Source: Anaerolineae bacterium (lineage in GTDB: Bacteria > Chloroflexota > Anaerolineae > Aggregatilineales > Aggregatilineaceae). From it: a stretch of DNA of 64,000 nucleotides. The stretch spans positions 1 to 64,000 of the forward strand of contig JAFGNU010000010.1 in NCBI GenBank assembly GCA_016926875.1, given 5' to 3'. The notes beneath the pieces were generated by a model. It was not told where the DNA came from. It did no database searches and worked only from the letters and a program-made list of their open reading frames with translations. Within the stretch, counting starts at the first letter, position 1; each line of letters begins with the position of its first letter. Made by a program: the position numbers and the translations under genes. Shown here piece after piece: positions 19,881 to 31,818 of the stretch.

Positions 19881-20723
19881 CTATCCTGCCCGGCGGCGTA
19901 GCGCAACCGGCAAAAACCCAATACCAACAACCGATAACAACAGCGGCCAGTAATCTATAACATCTTCCAGGTTTTTCTCGTTTATATCTCCGGTGATGGC
20001 CCAAAACGCCGCGCCAGCAGCAACCAGGCTGATCATACTCAGCAACACCAGCCGGGTATCGTGCGTGCGCTCGACCAAAAACGTCATAAAAAACGTAAGC
20101 CCCAATGACACCAGCACCAGCGGCCACCAGTCGGCGAGGTCCGGGTGCTGCTCGATCCCATAGATCACTACGCCTGCCGCGCCTGCCGTCAGCCACACCC
20201 ACAGGCCCGCCAGCAGCAGGCCGCGCTCGCGCCGACCAAAAAGCAGTGCCCGGAATACGAGGGTAAACGCCAACATCAAGATCGCCCCGATCACCAGTGT
20301 CAAGTCGGCAAGGTCCGGCAACCCATCTACCTCTTGCCGCCGGGCGATCAGAAAGCCACCCAGCGCCAGCAAAAAAAGCGCCAGCGGCAGCATACTGATC
20401 TGCATGCGCAGGCCGCGCCGGAAACGGTCGGCCCGCAGCGGGCGCAGGCGTTCGGTTTCGTCCAGCGAGGCAGGCTCAACCGCCGTATCCGGTTCATCGC
20501 GCATTTCTCCGGTGACGTCATCATCACGCGCTTCGATGCCGGAGTCGGTCCCGGATTCCGTCGCCCACGCCTCCTCGACATCCAGATCGTCATCAGGCTC
20601 AGATTCAGGCTCGTCGGCATACGTCTCAACGGCGTCACCTGGTTCGTGCGCATCCAGTTCGCCTACAGGTTCGTCTTCCGCTACGGGTTCTTCTTCGGGC
20701 AGCAGATCGTGTTCATCAGCCAT
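19881..20723 (-). CDS. Hypothetical polytopic membrane protein with acidic N-terminal region
   Basis: Highly acidic first ~85 aa, then several hydrophobic segments. Confidence 0.7.
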   Translation of the reverse strand: MADEHDLLPEEEPVAEDEPVGELDAHEPGDAVETYADEPESEPDDDLDVEEAWATESGTDSGIEARDDDVTGEMRDEPDTAVEPASLDETERLRPLRADRFRRGLRMQISMLPLALFLLALGGFLIARRQEVDGLPDLADLTLVIGAILMLAFTLVFRALLFGRRERGLLLAGLWVWLTAGAAGVVIYGIEQHPDLADWWPLVLVSLGLTFFMTFLVERTHDTRLVLLSMISLVAAGAAFWAITGDINEKNLEDVIDYWPLLLSVVGIGFLPVALRRRAG

Positions 20724-20905
20724 CGTGTGTATCCTCCCACAAACCTATTGTAGCGGCACACGTGCCGAAGGCAACTTGCAATCTCACAACTATTTAACAC
20801 AATGCAGGACTTTATTGGACAGATGTGTTAAACTGGCGCGCTCCAACGTGATGCAGGTCATCGATGGTTGATTGTGCGTATGGTATCCGAAGGATATGAA
20901 CAAAT

Positions 20906-21319
20906 ATGAGTGAGTATGCCTGGTTAGGTGTATTGGCGAGCGCAGGAGTCACGACGTTGGCCCTGGCGTCGTGGTGTGTAATGGCGGTGCCGTACTTTGA
21001 CAACGCGCCCTATCTCCACGAACTGCGGAAAAATACCCGGTTGGCAGTGCTGATAGGGCTTGGTTTCTTTGGCGTATTCTTCGCCATTTTTTACCTGGGC
21101 GCGCGTCTCCTTAACCAGGATACGAGTGGGCCCCTGATCGCGTTTACCGTTGTGATCCTCTTGCTGCCGTTCAGTATGCTGCTGGGCACCGAAACATGGG
21201 AGCACTATAACCCAAAGGGCATCAACCGGGTGCCGGGTCTGACTGCCGTCGCTGTGGCAACCGGTATTGGTCTGGCCGAGTTGGGTGCCGTGACGGTCGC
21301 GTTTTCATTCTTACTCTAA
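20906..21319 (+). CDS. Hypothetical small polytopic membrane protein
   Basis: 137 aa with about 4 hydrophobic segments. Confidence 0.65.
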   Translation: MSEYAWLGVLASAGVTTLALASWCVMAVPYFDNAPYLHELRKNTRLAVLIGLGFFGVFFAIFYLGARLLNQDTSGPLIAFTVVILLLPFSMLLGTETWEHYNPKGINRVPGLTAVAVATGIGLAELGAVTVAFSFLL

Positions 21320-21337
21320 ACACCTCATATATGGATC

Positions 21338-21367
21338 AAAAAAGCGCCCACTGCGGCGGTGGGCGCT
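21338..21367 (-). terminator. Intrinsic terminator for the 21391-21819 minus-strand gene
   Basis: 9-bp stem AGCGCCCAC/GTGGGCGCT followed on the minus strand by a T run (AAAAAA on plus at 21338-21343). Confidence 0.75.
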
Positions 21368-21390
21368 CTCAGGTCAACCTGCGGCAGTGG

Positions 21391-21819
21391 TTATGCTTCA
21401 GGCCAGATTTCCTCAACCCCGCCGTGCTGGATCGTCAACCGCTCCTCGATGAGCGTATCGCTGCTCGTGTCAAAGTCGGAAAACGCGATATTGCTGATCC
21501 AGGCATCTTTGTATACCCAGCGCCGGGTTTCGACACCTTCGTCCATCGCTACAATGGCGATCTCGCGTGTTACCTTGCCCGTTGGATTTGCCAGCGTCTC
21601 GCGCGTCCATTGGTTAATGGGCAGCACCGGGTTTTGCTGTACCATTTTGCTAATCGTCAGTGGTTGGTGAACCAGCCCCCTGGCTTCGAGATCGACACAG
21701 CGAATGTGTAGCCCGCTCACGCCAAAAATCCCGGCGGCGGTTTCGCCGTTGATTTCCACCCTGAATTCATTGGCCGACAGGCTGTCTACAGCCTTGATGC
21801 CCGACTGTTCATGCGCCAT
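21391..21819 (-). CDS. Phage tail tube-like protein (T4 gp19 / TIGR02241-like family)
   Basis: NEFRVEINGETAAGIFGVSGLHIR ... RRWVYKDAWISNIAFSDFDTSSDTLIEERLTIQHGGVEEI resembles the conserved N- and C-terminal motifs of the contractile tail tube family. Confidence 0.6.
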   Translation of the reverse strand: MAHEQSGIKAVDSLSANEFRVEINGETAAGIFGVSGLHIRCVDLEARGLVHQPLTISKMVQQNPVLPINQWTRETLANPTGKVTREIAIVAMDEGVETRRWVYKDAWISNIAFSDFDTSSDTLIEERLTIQHGGVEEIWPEA

Positions 21820-21906
21820 TCTATGCACTCCTTTGCAATCGTTTTCGACACAGTATACACCACGCGCTGCCGGGACGAAATCGCAGGAGCGCGGCTGGTT
21901 GTGCAG

Positions 21907-23688
<1,782 letters not shown>

Positions 23689-23880
23689 ACGATACCCCCA
23701 TATGGCAAACTGTCAGGCGAAACGCGCCATGCGTTTACCTAGCAATTGCGTGGCATGAAAACGTGGATGAGATTAACACAGAGCAGTGCCAACAGGCAAG
23801 ACGCCACGCCCCGGAAAAGTCCGAGACGTGGCCGTAGGGGGTAGGTGGAGCCAGCCGGAGACATCCCGGCTGTTAGGATA

Positions 23881-24672
23881 TCAGAAGATGGAGAACACGC
23901 TGCCCTGCAACTGGTTCTCAACCCAGTCTGCGATATATGGGTAGCGGTAGTTGTGCCCGTTCCACGTTTCGATGGCAGCGATCACCGAGTAAATGACCAT
24001 GCCCAGCGGCAGCGCGAGCGACACCAGTAAAAATACCGGGAACATCAACGCGACCAGCGGCAGCAAGACAAGGCCCACCAGCACCAGGATCAGCAGCGCC
24101 GACAGGATCAGCAGCGCGATCCAGACCACCAGCCCGGTAACTACCAGCGCCAGCCAGCCGATGGTGCCCACCAACTGGATGGTGAACGCTTGCAGCGCGT
24201 GAAAGGCGACATACTCCGAGCGTTTACGGAACGCGAAGTAGATGCACAGCGGGATAAACATGGTGAGCAGCACCCCCGCGCCCGCGCTGGCCAGCGCCAC
24301 CAGTGCCGTAAGCAGTGTGCTGCCGTGCGCCAGCGCCGCCCATTTGCGCTCGTTGGCGTCTGGCTCGCCAAAGTGCTTCCGCTTTTTGGTCTTGACGGGC
24401 ACATACACGCCTTCCGGGGGCGCCAGGTCTTCATCGGCAGGGCTTTCGAGGCGGCTGCGCCGGTTGGAACCGTAGTAGCGCTCTTCGTATTCTTTGACCA
24501 CGTCACGCCCACGATCCATTTCTTCCTTGACGCGCCGTCCAACATCCTGCACAGCGTCACGTATCCGGTCCGGGATCGGGACGCCCTCGCCTTCTACGCT
24601 TTGATCAACAGCGCTGTCGTCGTTATTCACGTTTTCCCCGTTCAAGTCTACAATCCGGTCCTGGTCGTCCAT
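23881..24672 (-). CDS. DUF4870-like membrane protein
   Basis: Acidic N-terminus, then ERKWAALAHGSTLLTAL ... FIPLCIYFAFRKRSEYVAFHALQAFTIQ, typical of the DUF4870 family. Confidence 0.75.
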   Translation of the reverse strand: MDDQDRIVDLNGENVNNDDSAVDQSVEGEGVPIPDRIRDAVQDVGRRVKEEMDRGRDVVKEYEERYYGSNRRSRLESPADEDLAPPEGVYVPVKTKKRKHFGEPDANERKWAALAHGSTLLTALVALASAGAGVLLTMFIPLCIYFAFRKRSEYVAFHALQAFTIQLVGTIGWLALVVTGLVVWIALLILSALLILVLVGLVLLPLVALMFPVFLLVSLALPLGMVIYSVIAAIETWNGHNYRYPYIADWVENQLQGSVFSIF

Positions 24673-24858
24673 TATGGTTACTCCTGAGGTTTGTTCTGTT
24701 CATCCCTGGGTCACGTATCTGGCGTGACAGGTGAAAGTTCGTTGCTTGATTTCACTCTTCTATACGCACCGGGGCGACAGTAAGTTGCGCGCCGGTTGTA
24801 AAAATCGCGCAGCATCCGGCAGCTACGGTATACTCGTCGCGCTCAGGAGGGAATCGCC

Positions 24859-25077
24859 ATGCGTAAGTTTTTCAGCGCGGATTTTACATTCACCAAGCGC
24901 ACCCTGGGCCTGCTCTTGATGGCAGGCGGCCTGATCCTGGCGCTGGGTATGGTAGCGGCGGAATGGGTAGGACAGTCGGGCGGTTTTGGCACGATTCAAA
25001 AAATGGGCGTGCTGTTGGGCGTGATCGCGTTTGTGGTAGGGGTGACGCTGCTGCCCCTGGGCGACCAGCCCGCGTAG
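24859..25077 (+). CDS. Small two-TM hypothetical protein (72 aa)
   Basis: Two hydrophobic segments; ends just before the next membrane-protein gene on the same strand. Confidence 0.55.
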   Translation: MRKFFSADFTFTKRTLGLLLMAGGLILALGMVAAEWVGQSGGFGTIQKMGVLLGVIAFVVGVTLLPLGDQPA

Positions 25078-25089
25078 AGGAAAGGCGGA

Positions 25090-27015
25090 ATGGTGGCGCG
25101 CGCACCGAATGTGCATGATCAAACCGCCCTGTTAGGGTGGATCAGCCGGGCCTTGTTTGGGCTGGTGATCCTGCTGCTGGCCGGGCATTTTGTCGTGTAT
25201 GGGATATATGCCGTCGGCTTGATGCGCTTCCCGTTTGATTATGACCAGGGCGAGGGCTTTGAACTGGTCGATACGATGTTGTTCAGCGAGGGCGAATGGC
25301 CCTACCGGGACAACGAAGTTTATCCCTACTACGCCAGCAATTACCCGCCCGTGTTTCATGTTATGCTGGTGCCGTTCCAATGGCTGTTTGGCCCGGCGTA
25401 CTGGTACGGGCGGCTGGTGGGCTTCCTGGGCACGCTGGTCACGGCGTCCGCGATTGGCTGGGCGGTTTACCGGGAAGGTCGCCGCCGGGATATGGCAGTT
25501 ATCTCCGGGCTGGCGTTCCTGGCCTCGAACTATATTTATCACATTGGGCCGTTATTCCGGCAGCACATGACGATGGTCATGTTTGAAACGCTGGCTGTGG
25601 TTGTGCTGGCCCATGCTCCGGAAATTGATAACTCCAAGCGCTGCCGCCGGGTGATGGTTATCGGCTTGCTGCTGCTGTTGGCAGCGGGCTATACCAAGCA
25701 GCTTGCCCTGGCGACGTGTGTCGCGGTATTTGGTTTCCTGTTCCTGCGCAACCCGCGCCGGGGTCTTATCTGGGGCGTGATCTTCGCGGGCACGGCGGGC
25801 GCGATCTTTTTGTGGATCAACGTGGCAACGGGCGGCGCATGGTGGGACAACATCATCGCGGCCAATGTGAACGAATTCATGCCGGACCAGTTTCGCGGGC
25901 TGTTTGAGCAGTGGTTCCGGCTGCACTGGGTGATCATCCTGCTGGCCGGGCTGCTGGTTGTGTACGAGGTGTACTTCGCCCGACTGTCGCTGTACAGCGT
26001 GTGGTGGGTGGTAGCGGTCGCGGATACAACGCTGGCGGGCAAATGGGGCGCAGGCGACAGCTATTTTGCCACGGCGATTGCGGCGTCGTGCATTCTGGCG
26101 GGTATCTTTGCGGCGCGGACGCTGCGCGGCGCATGGGCTTTTCCCGATAACCCGATCACACGGCGCGTGCGGGGTATGCGCGCATTCGGAACCGCGCACC
26201 GTGCCCAGATCATGATCGCGGCGGGCATCGTGATCCCGGTCCTGTACCTGGTCTACGGACTGAGCGTGATCCACCTGCCGACCGAGGGCGCAGTCTTTGG
26301 CCCGTTGACGGATGTGCTGGGGTTAGAATCCAGCTACGGCGAGCGCTACGCCTTTTACGACTCGGCAGGCTGGACGCCGGGCTACGCGACCATCGGACAT
26401 ATCCCCACCCAGGAAGACATTGATAACGGCTGGCGGATCGTGGATATTCTGCGCGCGAGCGACAGGCCCGCCATGAGCGAGGAAGCCGCCTTCAGCATCC
26501 GGGCTGACAAAGACGTCGTGACCAACCCGACACAGTTAAAGAACCTGTATGAAAACGACTTATTTGATCCGGCCAACCTGGTCGCGGCCATCCAGACGCA
26601 GGACTTCGGCGTGATCGTGTTCCGCGCGCAGTTCTACCCGCCGCCCGTGCTGGCGGCTGTGTATGAAGCGTACTACCCGGCGGAGATCATCCCCATGAAT
26701 GGCTTTGACTATGAAATCTGGCGACCCGGCCCGACGTTATCGGAGCGTGAAGCGTTTGCCGCGCACCTGGACGCCGTTGCGCCCGGTGACACGATCACGC
26801 AAGCGCTGGCCTTTCCGTTTGAGAACGCGCCGCGCTGGCTGGATCACGCGCTGACACACCAGAACTGGCAACTGCGCGAGGATAGCGGTACATCACCCGG
26901 CGCTGATGCAGACTGTGTGAGCCGCACATACCAGCGGGACGAGATAACGCTGCGCACCGTGTTGTGCCCGCTCGATTCGGGGACCGAGTTAACCTTGACC
27001 GAGGAAGCGGAGTAA
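25090..27015 (+). CDS. Polytopic membrane protein, GT39/PMT-like glycosyltransferase candidate
   Basis: Multi-TM; N-terminal loop FDYDQGEGFELVDTMLFSEGEWPY followed by YYASNYPPVFHVMLVPF. Confidence 0.7.
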   Translation: MVARAPNVHDQTALLGWISRALFGLVILLLAGHFVVYGIYAVGLMRFPFDYDQGEGFELVDTMLFSEGEWPYRDNEVYPYYASNYPPVFHVMLVPFQWLFGPAYWYGRLVGFLGTLVTASAIGWAVYREGRRRDMAVISGLAFLASNYIYHIGPLFRQHMTMVMFETLAVVVLAHAPEIDNSKRCRRVMVIGLLLLLAAGYTKQLALATCVAVFGFLFLRNPRRGLIWGVIFAGTAGAIFLWINVATGGAWWDNIIAANVNEFMPDQFRGLFEQWFRLHWVIILLAGLLVVYEVYFARLSLYSVWWVVAVADTTLAGKWGAGDSYFATAIAASCILAGIFAARTLRGAWAFPDNPITRRVRGMRAFGTAHRAQIMIAAGIVIPVLYLVYGLSVIHLPTEGAVFGPLTDVLGLESSYGERYAFYDSAGWTPGYATIGHIPTQEDIDNGWRIVDILRASDRPAMSEEAAFSIRADKDVVTNPTQLKNLYENDLFDPANLVAAIQTQDFGVIVFRAQFYPPPVLAAVYEAYYPAEIIPMNGFDYEIWRPGPTLSEREAFAAHLDAVAPGDTITQALAFPFENAPRWLDHALTHQNWQLREDSGTSPGADADCVSRTYQRDEITLRTVLCPLDSGTELTLTEEAE

Positions 27016-27017
27016 GG

Positions 27018-28949
27018 ATGAAGCGGTTATCGCCTGCCGGACGGCGCGCCCTGTGGCTGTCGGCGCTGCTGCTGCTGCTGGTAACGGTCGAACTGGCGGT
27101 AAGCTGGCCGGATCGCAGCCTGTGGTATGACGAGACGGTCAACGCCTATTTCTCCGAGCGCAGTTGGCCGGACATCTGGGAGTGGTGCACCGAGATCGAT
27201 AACCAGGTGCCGCTGCATTTTGTCCTGCTCAAGTTGTGGGGGGGCGCTGCCGGGACCGGCGAGTTTTCGCTGCGGGCGTTTTCGGCGGGATGTGCGATCT
27301 TGAGCGTTGCCGGTGTGATCGCGTTAGGACGGCGGATCGGCGGGATGCCGCTGGCCGGGTGGCTGGCAGGGCTGGCCTACGCGCTTTGCCAGGGGTTTCT
27401 GTACGCGGCGTTTGAAGTGCGCACCTACGCCCTGACGCTGGCGCTGTTCGCCTGGGCGAGCGTGATCCTGTGGGAGTTGTGCGAGCGGTATGCCGATGAA
27501 CGGAAGCCGTTTTCCCGGCGTTACTGGTCCCTGCTGATCGCCTACTGGCTGTTCGCGTTGGGGCTGGTGTACGCGCATTACACCGGCTTCCTGGTGCTGG
27601 CCGCGCACGGGGCTTACGTCGGCGGGCGAGCGCTGGGTTCGCGCTCGCGGCGGCGGGCGCTGCTGCTGGTCCACATGGGGATCGGGGTGGCGGTGGGCTA
27701 TGTGCCCTGGTTGCTGGCACTGGCCGGTCGGGATATACGGGCGGGCACAGCCTACGCAGGCAGCATTGAGCCGGGCGATGCGCTGCAAATATACCTAGAC
27801 TTTTACGCGCACGGGCAGCACGTTGTGCCGGATGATGCGCCGCCGTATACGACGAGTTTGCTTGTGCTGGTCATCGCCGCGCTGCCGCTGTGGTGGCTGG
27901 CGCACCGCCGGGATCGCGCCGCCTGGGGGGCGGTGTACGCGGCGCTGCTGGCAGTTTTGCCGCTGGCGGGACTGGTGGTGATGGTATACGCGGTGCAGGG
28001 CAAGCTCTCCGGGCGGCACGGCTGGCCGCTGTGGTTGGGCGCGTCGCTGGTGATCGGGCTGGGGCTGGCGGCGCTGGCCCGGCTGCGCTGGGGACGCTGG
28101 CCGCTGTGGGTGGCGGCGCTGCTGGTGATCTGGATGCCCGCCACAACCGGGTACCAGCCGATCTACAACAGCTACCTGCGCGAAGCGTTTAACTATATCG
28201 ACGATCGCGCCGAACCGGGTGATACGCTGGTGCTGCGGGACGGCACACTGTTCACTGCTGCGGGCTATTATGACAGCGCCGTGCCCTACATCGGCTTACC
28301 GCCGGACAAGCTGACCGATGTCAACCGCTTCTTGTTTTTCTATGAAGCGCTGGACGGCCTCGAAGAGCTGATCGAGCAAAACGACGCGCGGCGCGTGTGG
28401 GTGATCGCCTGGCAGGGGCACATCATGGACCCGCAGGACCTGGTAGCCGGGGTGCTGGAATATATCGGGGAAGCGCAGCCCATCGAGCGCGCGTTTGGTG
28501 ATGTATTTGTATCGCTGTACAACCTGCATGACTCCCCGCGCGCGCTGTACGAGCGTGTCATGGCATTGGAACCGATCGCGCAGCCGGTGCCGGATGGCCC
28601 GGTTTATTACGGGGGCTACGTGCTGGACCAGGAGCCGGTGCCGCCCGGCGGCATCCTGCACCTGCATACATGGTGGCAGCGCGGCGACCCGGTCCTGCGG
28701 AATATGCGCGTCAGCATCCGGTTTTATGGCCCGGACGACACGTTGTATGCCCAGTATGACCAGCCGCCGGTAGCGTGGTCGTTTGGACAGGAACACTGGC
28801 AGCCCGGCACGCCGATCCTCAGCCGCCATATGTTGTGGGTGCCGCACGATGTGCCGCCCGGCCCGGTCGAGGTCCGGATGATCATCTATGACATGCAAGG
28901 GCTGTTTGAGCCGATCACGGTGTCGATTGCTACGGTTGAGGTTGGCTGA
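27018..28949 (+). CDS. GT39/PMT-like glycosyltransferase
   Basis: SLWYDETVNAYFSERSW...NQVPLHFVLLKLWGG first-loop signature; multi-TM. Confidence 0.78.
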   Translation: MKRLSPAGRRALWLSALLLLLVTVELAVSWPDRSLWYDETVNAYFSERSWPDIWEWCTEIDNQVPLHFVLLKLWGGAAGTGEFSLRAFSAGCAILSVAGVIALGRRIGGMPLAGWLAGLAYALCQGFLYAAFEVRTYALTLALFAWASVILWELCERYADERKPFSRRYWSLLIAYWLFALGLVYAHYTGFLVLAAHGAYVGGRALGSRSRRRALLLVHMGIGVAVGYVPWLLALAGRDIRAGTAYAGSIEPGDALQIYLDFYAHGQHVVPDDAPPYTTSLLVLVIAALPLWWLAHRRDRAAWGAVYAALLAVLPLAGLVVMVYAVQGKLSGRHGWPLWLGASLVIGLGLAALARLRWGRWPLWVAALLVIWMPATTGYQPIYNSYLREAFNYIDDRAEPGDTLVLRDGTLFTAAGYYDSAVPYIGLPPDKLTDVNRFLFFYEALDGLEELIEQNDARRVWVIAWQGHIMDPQDLVAGVLEYIGEAQPIERAFGDVFVSLYNLHDSPRALYERVMALEPIAQPVPDGPVYYGGYVLDQEPVPPGGILHLHTWWQRGDPVLRNMRVSIRFYGPDDTLYAQYDQPPVAWSFGQEHWQPGTPILSRHMLWVPHDVPPGPVEVRMIIYDMQGLFEPITVSIATVEVG

Positions 28950-28967
28950 CGGCACGCCTGATAAAAC

Positions 28968-29006
28968 AAACGGCCCGTATTCCCTTGCGAGAAACCGGGC
29001 CGTTTT
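28968..29006. terminator. Bidirectional intrinsic terminator between convergent genes
   Basis: AAACGGCCCG ... CGGGCCGTTTT hairpin flanked by A run and T run. Confidence 0.8.
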
Positions 29007-29026
29007 GGTTTTACCCGGCGGTGCTG

Positions 29027-30103
29027 CTACTCAGCAGGGGCCTGTGGGGGCTGTGACGTTTTGCGCAGGGCCAGGACTGCGCCAATGATGACCAGGATCA
29101 AGCCCAGCCCAATGCCGATCAGCGGCAGGAATGTGCCAAACAGATCGAGCTGGTTTTTGGCATCGACGGCGTCTTGCTTGGCATCCTCAACGGAGTCTTC
29201 GATACCCTGGTAAGTCAGATCGGAAACGGCAATCCGCAGCAGGGCGCGCTGTTCCTCGTCCATAGCGGCCAGCAGAGGCGCGGCTTCCAGCACCTCGTCC
29301 GCCAGCCCGACTTTGCGCAGTTCGTGCTTTTTGGTGTCGATCAGCACGCCGGTAACTGGCTCAACCCAGTACCAGCCCTCGTATTCGTAGTAGTACGCCA
29401 ACGGGATAGTATCTTCGGGCCATTCTTCCAGCAGGCCGGGCAGTTGAGATTTAACCACCGGGCTGATGTCTGCCGATTCGATCAAGGCAGCGAGCTGCTC
29501 TTTGGGTAGTGCCGGGGGCAGGCCCATCGCAGCGGCAGCGGCGGGATCGATCGGCGCAGGCGGTTGGCTGGCAGTGAACAGGTAGGTGTCAATATCGGCG
29601 ATTTTCTCTTCTTTATCAAACGCAAGCGCGACGGTGGCGCGATAGTCGTCGCTCCAGCCTGTGTACTCTTTCTTCTCGGTGCCAATCGGCCAGCCCAGCA
29701 CCAATCCCTCGCGCACCCAGAACCCTTCTTTTTCCGCCCAGCTATCGGGGTAGTCGTCGGCAAATTCCATCGTCTTGCGGTCGATGGCGTAGCGCTTGGT
29801 GATGACTTGCAGCGGGTTGCCGTCCTTGTCGCTCAGCGTTTGCTGTTCCAGCACCAGCGCCACATCACCATCCACTTCTTCTGTTTCAAAATGGCGTTCA
29901 AGGTCTACTTCCAGGTCCGTCATGAATTCAAATGTGCTGGGATTGAGCAGCACCGGCATGGTGCCCTCGTACCGGCGGGTGGTGTCGACGTCGTCGGGGA
30001 ACTGCTTCATGCCGGGCACGAACACAAACATCAAGATTGCCCCAGCCAGCACGAGCACAATCCCCAAAACAAGTAAAACAATGCCTATTGACCTGCGGCT
30101 CAT
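29027..30103 (-). CDS. DUF3068 (PorA-like family) membrane protein
   Basis: N-terminal TM with VPGMKQFPDDVDTTRRYEGTM; KRYAIDRKTMEF; WPIGTEKKEYTGWSDDY; C-terminal TM. Confidence 0.75.
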   Translation of the reverse strand: MSRRSIGIVLLVLGIVLVLAGAILMFVFVPGMKQFPDDVDTTRRYEGTMPVLLNPSTFEFMTDLEVDLERHFETEEVDGDVALVLEQQTLSDKDGNPLQVITKRYAIDRKTMEFADDYPDSWAEKEGFWVREGLVLGWPIGTEKKEYTGWSDDYRATVALAFDKEEKIADIDTYLFTASQPPAPIDPAAAAAMGLPPALPKEQLAALIESADISPVVKSQLPGLLEEWPEDTIPLAYYYEYEGWYWVEPVTGVLIDTKKHELRKVGLADEVLEAAPLLAAMDEEQRALLRIAVSDLTYQGIEDSVEDAKQDAVDAKNQLDLFGTFLPLIGIGLGLILVIIGAVLALRKTSQPPQAPAE

Positions 30104-30252
30104 GTTCTTTCCTCCTTTGGTTGGACAAAAATAAATACATGTGTGACAAATGGCTGTTAGCCGCTAACTATACCCGCAACGCGTCAAATTGAGTAGACAA
30201 GCGTATGTGATCAGCCGGATGTCTACTCATATACAACACCGCTGAATGCAAA

Positions 30253-30280
30253 AGGCCCCGATATTGGATCATCGGGGCCT
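30253..30280 (-). terminator. Intrinsic terminator after the GT2 gene
   Basis: 10-bp inverted repeat AGGCCCCGAT/ATCGGGGCCT with TTTT on the minus strand. Confidence 0.65.
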
Positions 30281-30305
30281 GTTTTCAGGGTAAAACATCT
30301 TGGGA

Positions 30306-31760
30306 TCAGCGTTTGGAAAGCTGCCATGTTTGCCACAGGCTCCACAGCGACAGCAGCCCAAATGCCAGCACATATACCACCATGTAGATCATCATGGCCG
30401 GAAATTCGAGCATCGCAATCACCAGCCCGATCACGGCATACACACCCAGCGCCAGCTCGCCAATGGTGGTCCAATCCGGGCGGATCGCGTAGCGCTTGCT
30501 GGCGAGCGCATCGCTGCGCTGTACCACGCGGAACTTGGGCGTGCGCTTGAATACATTACCGCCGCTGCCGGTCAGCGCTTCGAAGACGGCACGCGAGTTG
30601 CTAAGCATCATGCCGGTGCCGATCAAGATCAGCACCGGGAAATACAGCAGCCGCCTATACCAGTCTTTATACAGCGCGATCTGGCCCATTGCCATGAAGA
30701 TCGGCGGCGCCAGCCCGGCGATGCCCAGCGGTCCCAGCGGCAGTTTTAGCAGCATATCGGTCAGCAGGATAGGCGGTGTCAGCAGGAACAACAGCAGCAC
30801 AAATGGCTGAATCGCGTACTGGCCCAGATGGGTCACGCCCAACGCTTTTTGCAGCGGATTCAGGTCAGATTTTAGCAGCGGTACCAGGTGTTTTTTAAAG
30901 CACTGGGTCGATCCCTTGGCCCAGCGCGCCTGTTGCACTTTGTAGGCGGTAAGCTGGGGCGGGACTTCGCCCGGCACGGCCACATCCACCACGTAGCGAA
31001 AGCGCCAGCCCTTCAAAAACGCGCGGTAGCTCAGGTCCAGGTCTTCGGTCAGCGTGTCTGCTGACCAGCCGCCCGCCTCGTCAATCGTCCGCCGCCGCCA
31101 GATGCCGCCCGTGCCGTTCATGGACATCGGCAGGCTGCCCCGGCTGCGCGCGACCTGTTCGATGGCAAAATGCTGGTCCATCGCCAGCGCCTGCGCACGG
31201 GTCAGCAGGTTATAGTCCACGTTGAGATGCGCCCAGCGCGTTTGTACCAGCGCCACGTTCGGATCGGCGTTAAAGTGCGGCATCACCCGGCGCAAAAAGT
31301 CCGGCGCAGGCACAAAGTCCGCGTCAAAAATGCCCACGCAGTCGGTATCGGACAGCGTTAACCCGTAGGCCATCGCACCTGCTTTGTAGCCAACCCGGTT
31401 GGGGCGGCGGATAAGGTCGATGTGCAGTCCTTTCGCCTGCCATTCCTCAGCTTTTTGGCGCAGCAGGTCGGTGGTTTCGTCGGTGGAATCGTCAAGCACC
31501 TGGATGTAAAGCTTGTCGCGCGGGTAGTCCAGGTTGCCCATCGCGTCGATCAGGCGGTCTACCACGTGCTGTTCGTTGTAGATCGGCAGTTGCAAGGTAA
31601 CAGACAGCAGGTCGTCGTCGGATATGTCCGGCGCAATCGGCGGTTGCCTGCGTTTGAGCAGGTAGATTGCCATCAGGATGAAAAAACTGGCCGAGTAAAT
31701 AGCGATAACCGTGGTGGCGAGCATATAGCCCAGCCCTAACAGGGTTGTGATCAAGGTCAA
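30306..31760 (-). CDS. Family 2 glycosyltransferase (cellulose synthase/mannan synthase-like)
   Basis: VTLQLPIYNEQHVVDRLIDAM, VLDDSTDETTD, FDADFVPAPDFL, TEDLDLSYRAFLKGWRFRYV, QQARWAKGSTQ (QxxRW). Confidence 0.92.
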   Translation of the reverse strand: MTLITTLLGLGYMLATTVIAIYSASFFILMAIYLLKRRQPPIAPDISDDDLLSVTLQLPIYNEQHVVDRLIDAMGNLDYPRDKLYIQVLDDSTDETTDLLRQKAEEWQAKGLHIDLIRRPNRVGYKAGAMAYGLTLSDTDCVGIFDADFVPAPDFLRRVMPHFNADPNVALVQTRWAHLNVDYNLLTRAQALAMDQHFAIEQVARSRGSLPMSMNGTGGIWRRRTIDEAGGWSADTLTEDLDLSYRAFLKGWRFRYVVDVAVPGEVPPQLTAYKVQQARWAKGSTQCFKKHLVPLLKSDLNPLQKALGVTHLGQYAIQPFVLLLFLLTPPILLTDMLLKLPLGPLGIAGLAPPIFMAMGQIALYKDWYRRLLYFPVLILIGTGMMLSNSRAVFEALTGSGGNVFKRTPKFRVVQRSDALASKRYAIRPDWTTIGELALGVYAVIGLVIAMLEFPAMMIYMVVYVLAFGLLSLWSLWQTWQLSKR

Positions 31761-31818
31761 CGGTTAACTGACTCCTGTCTGTTTGCGGTCAATGGATCGG
31801 GACTACCAACAGTACGCG

